From: Smittia aterrima
Lineage: Eukaryota > Arthropoda > Insecta > Diptera > Chironomidae
Direction: 5' to 3'
NCBI GenBank assembly: GCA_033063855.1
Contig: CP093829.1
Location: 25,079,537 to 25,143,536 of the forward strand
Length of the DNA: 64,000 nt
This document shows, piece after piece, positions 58,701 through 64,000 of this stretch. Below the pieces are notes generated by a model. That model did not search any database. It was not told where the DNA came from and saw only the letters and a list, made by a program, of their open reading frames with translations. The position numbers and the translations under genes were made by a program. Position 1 is the first letter of the stretch. Every line of letters begins with the position of its first letter.

Positions 58701-61700
58701 TTATTGTCAGTTTTTTCTTCTGTAATAATTTCTGAAATGCATTCTTCTGGAAGATTTCTATTGTCTATTTCTAATGATTTTTGTTGATTTTCCGCTTGGT
58801 GTAATTGTGTGTTTGTGGATATTTTTTGTTTTTGTCTGTATGTGTTTCGTGTAGATGTGTTTTGTGTTGGTGTGTCTGTTAATAAAAAATCGTTAATAAA
58901 TTTCATGATTTTTTTCATGTGTTTATTTTTATTTAGAAAGCTTTTGAATTCTATTATTTTTGTTTATTAAAATAAATCTTTAAAATGTGCAAACTTAGCA
59001 ATCGGTACTAAAATTATTGATTTTTTTCAAACCTTTGTTGCTGTATTGTCCTGATTAAGATTACATGTTTTGTTAACCAAAATAGAACGTTTCTAACTGA
59101 TTAGTATATAGCCTTGCGTTTAACTAAAGTATTAGTAGTTGCAAGTAGAAGTTTCTTGAAAAATCTATTTTGAATCTTGCTTCCAATTACTGGCAGTGAA
59201 ATCCTCTGGCAATATAGATAAAACTATTTCTTCAACATTAATAGTTTTCTTTTCAATCATTTTTAAAAAAGCTCTAAATCCTGCTGTTGCTACGTAACTT
59301 TCATCAATTTCAGATTCTGACTTTTCTGAAAGAACTTCGGATACAAGTGTGGCATGGCCATGTCTTTCTAGAAGCTGAACAAGGGCACTTTGCGCTTCCG
59401 GTGTATGCAATTCAGGAAACGCATTTGCTTGAAAGAGTTCATCAATATGTTTAACCGCAAGGCCTTTCTGAACCATATAAGCAATAGTTGCGAGTTCTCG
59501 CAAAGAACCATCACCACTTGGAAAACTCTTTTCTTGAAGTTTTTTCAACATGCCATTGACTTCGTCTGATGTTTTTAAATCGTTAATGTCTTTCAAATCT
59601 GTGATCGACATGGTTATAGTTCTATGATCAACTTCTGAGATAAAAGTTTCCTCGACTTGTTGAACGTAAACATTTTCAGTTTTAGTTATTGTTAACTCAG
59701 AGGAAACATCTTCTCTTCTATTTTTTTTTTGAGATTTTTTTACAGATTTAGTTTTAAATGAAGCAGCAACGTCAACGCTTTCACTACTTGTCTTCTTCGA
59801 AGCTTTGTTTTCAGTTTTGACAGTAGCTTCAACATTAACACTGCTCAAAGATTTTCCTTCAGTAATTGAAGCTTTTCGAGAGACTCTAGTTTTCTTCGCT
59901 AGACGCTTTTCAATTTTCTTCCTATTCTCCTCAATTTCTTCTGCTGTCATAAAAGCTTTTGAAGACTCGATAAGCTTTGCGCGAGTGGTAAGTTCTCCAA
60001 CATCATTCATGGCCTTACACACATAGTAACCAAAATCATCTTGTGTAACGCACTTGATAAGTAAAGTTGATTTCTGCTCTTTCGTCACAATTCTATATCG
60101 ATCTCCATTAATCATTGCCCTGTTGTTATGATACCAAATAATTGCTGTAGGGCAAATTGTTAGTTTTGTAAGCATCATGCAAAATCGTTTTATAAATACC
60201 TGGTGGCGGATAGCCACTGAAAGTAAGCTTAAATTTAGCCTTGTCTCCAATCAACGATCTTACATTTTTGGGCTCAGTTATGAAAAATGGCATTCTATAA
60301 GCAGCTGTAAATATTTATTTGCATTGAAGCGTAAAGCAGGATTAAGTTAAAGCTTTAAATGTTAGCTTGCGACCAAAAAAGCTCTCATTGCTGAGCATCA
60401 AATCCAGATTATTTTCCAAAAAATATTTAATGTTTTTTCATTCATTTTAGTTCTTATCATAGATTTGTGTTCTAAGAAATGCTTTTTCAAATTACCTTGA
60501 AGCGCTTCTTGCATCTCTTCCATATGAGCTACCCATTCAGGTTTTCTGTAGTCCTTGGTTCCGATGATTTCTGAAAATCAAATGAAAGTTTTAAGATATT
60601 TATATCGAAACTTTTTAGAATATATCAAAGCACATCAATGTCTTAAAATAACACGACAGAAAATGTTTTATGAATGATGGAAGGAATTGAATATGCTGCA
60701 AATCTTTTCTCGCTAGCTGTAAAAAAATGTTAAAACGCTGAAAAAGAAAAACATGAGGCTAATGCTACCTTCGACGATGAATTCAGTTGTAGATTCTGCT
60801 GCACCGACGCTGTTGACTGCTTCGAATTTGATTGTTCCTGTATCATCTGGATACACGTCATTTATGATGAGGATTGATGTTCCATCGTCTAAATTCTCAA
60901 TTTGGAATTCATCAGATGGCACAATTTCTTCGCCTTGTTTGAGCCATTTGCCTTCTGGCTTCGGATGGCCAACAACCTTTACTTCCATTTTTACCATTTG
61001 CTTATCCTTCGAAATAATTTTCTTAGGAAGCTTCTTGACAATTTTTGGAGCAAAAGGATGAGTTGGCATTTCGTCAGGTGATGTTGGTGATAGTGTCTAA
61101 AAGTAAAAAACGAGAGTTGATAAGTTCAATTTCAATTCGTTTAATAAAGATTTTTACCTTCTCAAGCAAATCCTCTTCAGATCCGCTTTGAAGTGTGGGT
61201 CCAGTAATTTCAGAATCTTGGAAATATTCAAAAGCTAAAAAAAAAGTATCAGTAATGCTGTCAAATGATCGCACGATTTAAGCTTACCATCAACTGAAAC
61301 AATGCATCTCGAGAAAGCTTCTCCGATCTTGTTTCTTGCAATGCAAACGTATTCTCCAGCGTCTTCTGGGAATACTTCTTTGATGGTTAAAGTGCATTGA
61401 CCCGAGTTGTCTTGCTGGGTGAATATGTCCTTTGTTTCTTCAATAGTGTCTCCGTTGTGCTGCCATTCAATCTTTGGAATTGGAGTTCCTTGAACCTTTG
61501 CTGTCAAGACTAATTGTTCTCCATCCATAAGACGAACGGATTCTGCCTTTTCGATGAAGCGAGGTGAAATAAATTCAGTAACTTCTTCAGTTTCTGAAGG
61601 TTGTAACATATTAACTGTTGCTGTTGACGTAACTGAACCAGCAACATTTTCTGCTCGACATGTATAAGAACCTATAAGGCTCTTCGTGAAAGTTTCGATG

Positions 61701-64000
61701 ATAAGAATTGATTTATTTTCAGTGGTAGCAATGCGAGTTTCATGAGAAGAAACCAGTGGAGTATTGTTGTAGAACCACTGGAACGATGCAGTTGGGAATG
61801 CTTCAACTGAAGCTTCAAGGATTGCAACTTCGGATTCTGCAACTGTTTTTGGTGTAAGAGGTTCAATGAAACGAGGTGCTTTCACTTCACTTGTTTCTTT
61901 AGAATCTGAAACAACAACCGATCCCGATGATTTGGCTTCACCAGCTTTGTTTGAAACGATGATTTCGTATTTTCCACCATGTTTTCTCGTAATATTACGA
62001 ACTTCCAAACGGCTCGTAAATTCTTGTGTTTCAATTATTGTGTTTTCATCAGTAACAATGTCTTTTCCATTTTTAATCCATTTGATCTTAGGAACAGGAA
62101 GGCCATCATATTTGCATTCAAACTTCAGTGTCGATTGTGACTTCACAACTTGAGCTTGAAGCGGAGTAAGAATCTTAGGAGCGCGAATTTCTGCTTTCTT
62201 TTCAATTATGATCGATTGAATGAAAACATTGGCTTTACCAATGGCTTTTCCAAACTCATTTTCAGCTTTGATGGTGTATGTCACTGGAACATTGGTTTCA
62301 GGGTTATACACTTCTAATGTAACAAAGCCATTTTCTTCGTTGTAAATAGTTTGAACATCAGCATTCGGGACAATTTCAATTTCTTCTTTGTACCATTTAA
62401 CAGATGGAGTCGGTAACCCATGAACTTGACAAGTTACGATTGCTTTGTCCTTGTCTTGTGGAACTGTAATTTTGAGCGGAGTAATAAACGACGGTGCGAT
62501 TCCGGTTGGTTCTTGTTGTTGAACAATGACATTAGTTCTTGAAGTTGCAACACCTCCAGGATTAATTGCTTGGCAAGTATAGATTCCAACATCACTTTCT
62601 TCTACTGATTTGATTTTCAAAGATACATTGCTTTTTTCCGAAGTCATCTCATATCGCTCTGAATTTGAGAGTTCATTTTCATTAAAGAACCATTTAATAT
62701 CTGGGAATGGGCTTCCATCGACTTCTCCCTTAAGCAAAACAGTTTGTTGGGGCTCTGAAATGACAGGTTGAAGTTTCTGCAAGAACTTTGGTGGTTTTAT
62801 GTTTGCCATCGTAGTCTTGACTTGTGATTTTTCCAGCAAAGCTTTGCTTGAAATTTGAGTTTTACTTTCTTTAACCTGTTTATCCTCGATCACATTTTCA
62901 TCAGCCACTTTATTGAGACCCTCAAGCAATCTTTTTTGAGAAATAATCTCAAGATCTGGAATCGGCCGACTCTCGTCAAACAAGAGTTGTTTGCGAACTC
63001 TTTGGACTTTCTGAGACGATGTAACAATTTGAGTTTCCTTTTTAAATTCATCAGAGTCTAATGTTTCATCCTGAGTCTTTAGCGGCTCTCGCTTTGAAGG
63101 TTTCTTCAATGTTGGTTTAAGAGCCACCTTCTCGTTTTCTTCATAGTTATCTAGCAACTCGTCATTAGAATCAGACATGATTTCAATTGTGCTGAGTTCT
63201 TCTCTAAATGCAACATGTTTCTTTGGTTTTGATGTGTCGGACAGATTTTCTTCAGGATATTCAATTTCAGGAATAGATTCAACATGGTCAAGTTCTTCTT
63301 CCCGCTTTGGTTGCTTATGCTTCTTTCTGCGCCTCTTCTTTTCCTTAATAGGCTGATCGATCATTACCTCAGCTTCTTCAGGTGAAACTGGTTCAATTTC
63401 TTCTTCAGATGGTTCTTCTTCTGATACAGTTTGTTCAATAATTTCATCTTCCGTTTGCGGCGCTTTCTTTGGAATTGGTTTCAGCGAAACGATTTCTTCA
63501 GGTTCAGACTCCAAAGGTCTGCGTTTACCAGTGGGCCAAGTTTTTTCTTCAGGCTGTTCTTCTTTAGGTTTTTCTTTCTTTCCACGCCTCCAAGGAGCTT
63601 TCTGCGGCTCCTCGACTAGTTCAGTTGTTTCTGGAACTGAAATAATACTTGGCGATAAGTCTTTATCATCCGGAATATCTTCTGAAGGAATTGACTTAGA
63701 TGGAGCTTTTGGTTTAGGTTTCAATGAAACTTCTTCCGGTTTGGACTCTTCTTTTGGAGTTTTCTTCGGGATAGGTTTCAATGATACTTCTTCAGTGGGT
63801 TCTGGTTCAAGAGGACGTCGTTTGCCAGTTGGCCACTGCTTTTCTTCAGGGGTTTCAACTTGAGGTTTCTCTTTCTTACCTCTGCGCCATGGAGCAGCTT
63901 GAGGCTCCTCAGTAGGTTGCGCAATTTCAGTGGTTTCTTCTGGTGTGAACTCAATTTCTTCTGGTTCTGAAGGAATCGATTTAGATGGAGCTTTGGGTTT
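19198..64000 (-). CDS. sls: Titin/Sallimus, C-terminal part (gene continues beyond the right edge)
   Basis: A giant sarcomeric spring protein linking the Z-disc to thick filaments in insect muscle. I traced 18 exons. From 5' to 3' they are: 64000-61288, 61234-61158, 61096-60769, 60570-60496, 60304-60200, 60144-59191, 58875-51673, 51519-42990, 42772-36732, 36639-28912, 28842-24880, 24825-24547, 24490-21866, 21804-21663, 21572-20248, 20134-19835, 19748-19443 and 19379-19198. Together they cover about 42.9 kb of coding sequence. Domain order is PWRRG repeats, Ig x5, Ig, linker, Ig plus helical module, five PEVK/KE exons, SH3, Ig x9, Fn3-Ig-Ig-Fn3-Fn3-Fn3-Fn3, tail. This order with SH3 and five Fn3 is that of fly Sls. 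Two exons contain net frame errors (near 48505 and 37377). Alternative splicing of the PEVK exons is expected and was not tested. The N-terminal (Z-disc/kettin) part lies to the right. Confidence 0.9.
19835..20134 (-). CDS. sls: sls exon: fourth Fn3 domain
   Basis: A 300-nt exon, phase 1 both ends, holding exactly one Fn3: PPSIPQNLHVTNVTSKSVTI, EWETPDSNGGTEITSYIIEK, LSFRVVAENAIGVSAPAYTE. One exon for one domain in one phase is the classic shuffling arrangement. Confidence 0.9.
20248..21804 (-). CDS. sls: sls exons: Fn3, Ig, Ig, Fn3, Fn3
   Basis: Exon 21804-21663 (142 nt) and exon 21572-20248 (1,325 nt) join in phase 2 within the first Fn3 (PPSKPGSPEPVEITDDSITL; TTYTVTELKKDTELNFRVTA). Two Ig domains follow (KPVFTEPLKDITVGLNKSLT; KPVITIDEKLISQNLRVGST), then Fn3 domains beginning KPGKPEGPLLFREI and APSPPRGPVEISGM. 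Typical Fn3 elements are LEWKPPIDDGG, LTWKPSEKDGG, FRVIAKNPIGSSEP and FRITARNKMGTSGP. The exon leaves in phase 1 (ATAA|GTAAGT). Confidence 0.9.
21866..24490 (-). CDS. sls: sls exon: nine Ig domains
   Basis: A 2,625-nt exon, phase 1 both ends. Nine I-set Ig domains start near PRFIEKLQPIN, PPIFSKKPKVK, KPEILEPLKSM, SPMFVERFEKV, VKFTKTLHKTY, KPEFVRKLEDL, PPKIIYDLEHL, LVEFVKRLPDI and APIITLDDLNK. A Ser-rich linker (SDHGSEMNSRRSASRESSLA) separates the first two. Domains five to eight are short, with only about 90 residues per step and almost no linker. They share KLVIKN/KLIIKN-D-G-Y-C-V endings, suggesting local duplication. Several domains lack one of the two disulfide cysteines (YTLKATN, YTIKLKN). 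Confidence 0.9.
24547..24825 (-). CDS. sls: sls exon: SH3 domain
   Basis: A 279-nt exon, phase 1 both ends. It begins DSLSITREVLEEDLMVSICS and carries one SH3 domain: VVSDNEDTLNLVEGEKVYVM (RT-loop region), ERYNADWWFVRKQLTNEKGW (the WW pair of the ligand groove) and TESQNLM in place of the usual PxxY end. It continues into a helix (THYVQKKLNERIDKLP). An SH3 domain directly after the PEVK region is characteristic of Sls and its relatives. It probably binds Pro-rich ligands; the partner is unknown. Confidence 0.9.
24880..28842 (-). CDS. sls: sls PEVK exon E (non-arrayed, KE/P-rich)
   Basis: A 3,963-nt exon (1,321 codons), fully open, phase 1 both ends. It starts PEPVSIEEIIEPETEATEIQ. It has a diverged copy of the exon B/D cassette (KTLKLGKGKVPVEESPEDIV; EKGVYKRKPKPKPEPEEPSI; VKFRIPESTKPTEEQEPIKL). 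Three modules built on ELERLLNL-VE-T-LE-YEKIDI follow, then an internal 370-nt repeat. It ends in acidic sequence (EDDEGPIIEEIIDDSEPEDT) and a basic LRLKRKSVPQYIEG. It is richer in Pro than the arrays and closest to classical PEVK. A GTTTGT donor closes the exon. Confidence 0.9.
25500..26420 (-). repeat. 369-372-bp repeats inside sls exon E, about 2.5 copies
   Basis: The antisense of TEAEMSVKK (plus GACATT) recurs at 25641, 26013 and 26382, steps of 372 and 369 nt. Each copy includes EAEATIT, EEPIEEIVYEDE, VFGIRKPKTKQI, VSQTIKKKK, EFAAEATLGLKPKPKPYEVE and VEGTIKKKKKPRVTEE. One-residue length differences separate the copies. Confidence 0.85.
28912..36639 (-). CDS. sls: sls giant repeat exon D (252-bp units x15, then 717-bp cassettes)
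   Basis: A 7,728-nt exon (2,576 codons), fully open, phase 1 in and out. It starts DITENITTETTPEKKIIKRT. The first half is 15 copies of an 84-residue unit: VQEDNKEPETTISVVESDIP, EEELEEIIPQKPKKKKSTPT, VEEEPSEVNITEVVTEEQTP, EKTIKKRTIKKKIGKKQEIT. The second half is about 4.5 copies of a 239-residue cassette (RLLNLDVEKTELESYEKIDL; KKLKLGKGKLPEEEPLPEIV; EPLEPFEPSEPEPIEKEVYE; EEKGVYKRKPKAKPEPEEPE; VKFRIPESTKPEEKPEELEL). It ends with Glu/Pro/Ile-rich unique sequence (EPETIPEHITEPTVIHDTPS). It has the same plan as exon B: a short-unit array followed by the cassette. Confidence 0.92.
29400..32780 (-). repeat. Tandem 717-bp cassettes, about 4.5 copies
   Basis: The antisense of KLKLGKGK recurs at steps of exactly 717 nt (29685, 30402, 31119, 31836, 32553). 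Copies two to four are almost identical over their whole length. The outer copies carry more substitutions (for example NLEVGKTELE in the first and SAEKPKKKKT in the last). The last copy breaks off after the EPTPVDKP segment. Confidence 0.92.
32900..36500 (-). repeat. Tandem array of 252-bp units, 15 copies (second type)
   Basis: The repeat step is exactly 252 nt from 32912 to 36188 (14 positions), plus a 15th, hybrid 5' unit at about 36430-36500 that carries SDIPQEELEE as in exon C. Compared with exon C the units read IIPQKPKKKKST instead of IISEKPKKKKTT and KKKIGKK instead of KKRSGKK. The 3'-most copy decays into VVESEVPIEEIEKKKITRKV. Confidence 0.93.
36732..42772 (-). CDS. sls: sls giant repeat exon C (252-bp units x23), one frame error
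   Basis: The exon is 6,041 nt. Its start reads QILKPDTTEHPHKETDITVT and VRKKVIKKRIGGRQEITEII. Then come 23 units of 84 residues with landmarks HEDNKEPQTTVSVIESDIPQ, EELEEIISEKPKKKKTTTAI, EDEPSDVKITEVLTEEQTPE and KTIKKRTIKKRSGKKQEITE. It ends EIRTFETDDDIDSSHLPQTI, NTKDTE before GAAG|GTAAGA. One unit at about 37346-37576 is 230 nt instead of 252 (losses of 12 and 10 nt), which breaks the frame. With 22 nt added, the length becomes 3n and both ends are phase 1. Confidence 0.87.
36842..42616 (-). repeat. Tandem array of 252-bp units, 23 copies, nearly identical
   Basis: The landmark GTGATAATTTCAG (plus strand) recurs at 36842, 37094, 37346, 37576 and then every 252 nt to 42364 and 42616. The only off-register step is 230 nt (37346 to 37576). 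Units differ mainly at three plus-strand sites: GAGTTTG/GAGTCTG, GGCTTCTCAG/GGCTTTTCAG and CTTGTGG/CTTGAGG. Confidence 0.95.
42990..51519 (-). CDS. sls: sls giant repeat exon B (186-bp units x40 plus KLKLGKGK cassette), one frame error
   Basis: An 8,530-nt exon, phase 1 at both ends. It opens with DTSAKHKHETQNT and SAELTKLTSSEPKKEPAP. Forty copies of the 62-residue unit follow. After a degenerate last copy comes a cassette of about 300 residues: SPEDLELERLLNLEVEKTQL, KKLKLGKGKLPEKEPLPEIV, TKQTLEPLEPFEPSEAEPIE, EKGVYKRKPKTKPEPEEPEL, FRIPKPNKPEEEPESIKLKP. It ends EPETTVTVSVIDIPE. The length is 3n+1 where phase demands 3n. The surplus base lies near 48502-48508. Upstream (51519-48509) and downstream (48500-42990) frames are both fully open. 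Confidence 0.88.
43985..51330 (-). repeat. Tandem array of 186-bp units, 40 copies, with a +1 slip
   Basis: Equivalent landmarks are at 51269 (first) and 44014 (last). The difference is 7,255 = 39 x 186 + 1. The single extra base is the only departure from perfect register. The last unit (RKQTGNKEEVTEIVTVQEPN) is strongly diverged. Most central units are identical or differ by one or two silent changes. Confidence 0.95.
51673..58875 (-). CDS. sls: sls giant repeat exon A (186-bp units x38)
   Basis: A single uninterrupted 7,203-nt exon (2,401 codons, phase 1 in and out). It starts TPTQNTSTRNTYRQKQ, then has 38 copies of a 62-residue KE-rich unit, and ends FVSIQLLDLPDELVDD before GATT|GTAAGT. 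Unit landmarks are KKRTIKKKVGKKQEVTEIVT, VHEDNKEPETTITVVESDLP and QEIPQEQISEVVTEEKLADK. Per unit there are about 14 acidic and 11 basic residues and three Pro, so it is polyampholytic rather than Pro-rich. It is an elastic PEVK-type segment between the Ig blocks. It is open throughout, with no indel out of register. Confidence 0.92.
51682..58750 (-). repeat. Tandem array of 186-bp units, 38 copies
   Basis: The same landmark (start of TGCC-AACC/GACC, antisense of the VGKK codons) lies at 58664 in the first unit and 51782 in the last. The difference is 6,882 = 37 x 186 exactly. Variant units differ at the KLADK/KLDDK/KLGDK, RTIKKK/RTIRKK and EVVTEE/EFVTEE sites. The first unit (VLEDNK, TDNKVI) and the last (HEENQIPETFV) are the most diverged. 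Confidence 0.95.
58876..59190 (-). other. sls intron before the first giant PEVK exon
   Basis: A 315-nt AT-rich intron. It ends in TTTTTTATTAACAG just before 58875. If the terminal-exon reading is correct, its right part (59165-59190) is coding plus stop. Nothing else is recognised. Confidence 0.5.
59191..60304 (-). CDS. sls: sls exons: split Ig domain plus Lys/Ser-rich and helical module
   Basis: Exon 60304-60200 carries the first strands of an Ig (YRMPFFITEPKNVRSLIGDK). After a 55-nt intron, exon 60144-59191 supplies the rest (AIIWYHNNRAM; GYYVCKAMNDVGE). Then come a charged stretch (ENRKKIEKRLAKKTRVSRKA), Ser/Thr/Lys-rich sequence and an all-alpha-looking module (LRELATIAYMVQKGLAVKHI; SALVQLLERHGHATLVSEVL; VATAGFRAFLKMIEKKTINV; EEIVLSILPEDFTA). 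Two endings are possible. A donor at 59190 (GCCA|GTAATT) gives phase 1, which fits the next exon. Reading on instead gives SNWKQDSK and a TAG at 59165-59167, a short C-terminus. Confidence 0.8.
60496..60570 (-). CDS. sls: sls short linker exon (EIIGTKDYRKPEWV)
   Basis: A 75-nt exon encoding EIIGTKDYRKPEWVAHMEEM and QEALQ. It lies between good splice sites (TTTTCAG|AA, CAAG|GTAATT) and is phase 1 on both sides. It is an amphipathic helical linker known from insect Sls. Confidence 0.75.
60769..61096 (-). CDS. sls: sls exon: single Ig domain
   Basis: A 328-nt exon starting TLSPTSPDEMPTHPFAPKIV, followed by one I-set-like domain (EGKWLKQGEEIVPSDEFQIE; DDTGTIKFEAVNSVG). The second disulfide Cys is replaced (IKFEAVN). 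It is phase 0 in and phase 1 out. Confidence 0.85.
61158..61234 (-). CDS. sls: sls short linker exon
   Basis: A 77-nt exon reading FEYFQDSEITGPTLQSGSEE and DLLEK. Acceptor ...TTTTAG and donor AAG|GTAAAA are present. It enters in phase 1 and leaves in phase 0, the only phase-0 junction I found in this part of the gene. It is an acidic inter-Ig linker. Confidence 0.75.
61288..64000 (-). CDS. sls: sls exon: PWRRG repeats, acidic linker and five Ig domains
   Basis: The exon runs off the right edge in frame. The first part (63430-64000) is Pro/Glu/Lys-rich, with a repeated APWRRGKKEKP ... WPTGKRRPLE motif. A Lys/Glu/Ser-rich stretch follows. Five I-set Ig domains come next, beginning at PPKFLQKLQPV, APSFITPLKITV, APKILTPLQAQVV, APRFIEPLTPKTV and SPRFIEKAESVRL. 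Each has the Ig Trp; the YxC motif is clear in the first, fourth and fifth (YTCQA, YTCRA, YVCIA). The second and third lack the second Cys (YTIKA, YEIIV), as some titin Ig domains do. The donor GATG|GTAAGC ends in phase 1. Confidence 0.9.
63430..64000 (-). repeat. About 285-bp PWRRG repeats in sls (two copies visible)
   Basis: The segment beginning KPKAPSKSIPSE starts at 64000 and again at 63715, a 285-nt (95-residue) step. Each copy continues to APWRRGKKEKP and then WPTGKRRPLE-EPEE-VSLKPIPK. A third partial copy may follow at the left end. More copies are likely beyond the window edge. Confidence 0.7.

Overview
The window looks like nuclear DNA of an insect, most likely a lower dipteran (a midge or mosquito relative). 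It is AT-rich and compact, with mostly 50-120 nt GT-AG introns, insect gene families and a Sallimus-type titin. The species is an inference. I saw no rRNA or tRNA genes, no CRISPR arrays and no recognisable transposons.

The left 18.5 kb holds small, complete, ordinary genes, reconstructed exon by exon. In order they are: complex I subunit NDUFB8 (minus); a TPR-MYND-SET protein of the SMYD4 type (plus); the first two coding exons of CFAP410 (minus; the rest was not found); a 66-residue secreted Cys-rich peptide (minus); a tandem cluster of four diverged four-transmembrane genes (plus, 7.35-14.5 kb); glycine cleavage H protein (plus); a secreted carboxylesterase (plus); and the small subunit of serine palmitoyltransferase (plus).

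From 19.2 kb to the right edge, about 45 kb is one minus-strand gene, the C-terminal part of a titin/Sallimus (sls) orthologue. Read 5' to 3' (right to left) it has: PWRRG-type repeats; five Ig domains; another Ig; a linker; a split Ig with a helical module; five PEVK/KE-rich exons totalling 33.5 kb (about 11,150 codons); an SH3 exon; nine Ig domains; and a block of Fn3-Ig-Ig-Fn3-Fn3-Fn3-Fn3 ending in a short basic tail. The domain order matches the known C-terminal layout of insect Sls (SH3, Ig, five Fn3).

The striking part is 28.9-58.9 kb, where four consecutive giant exons are built of tandem repeats. There are 38 and 40 copies of a 186-bp (62-residue) unit, 23 and 15 copies of two related 252-bp (84-residue) units, and about 4.5 copies of a 717-bp (239-residue) cassette. 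The phase can be followed across all exons, and from the PEVK exons onward nearly every junction is phase 1. Two array exons carry a net frame error (+1 near 48.5 kb, -22 near 37.4 kb) while the reading frame is intact on both sides. These are either assembly errors in the repeats or real disruptions. The nearly perfect periodicity, the homogenised centres with diverged edges, and a 504-bp dimeric higher-order repeat point to ongoing unequal exchange inside a sarcomeric spring.
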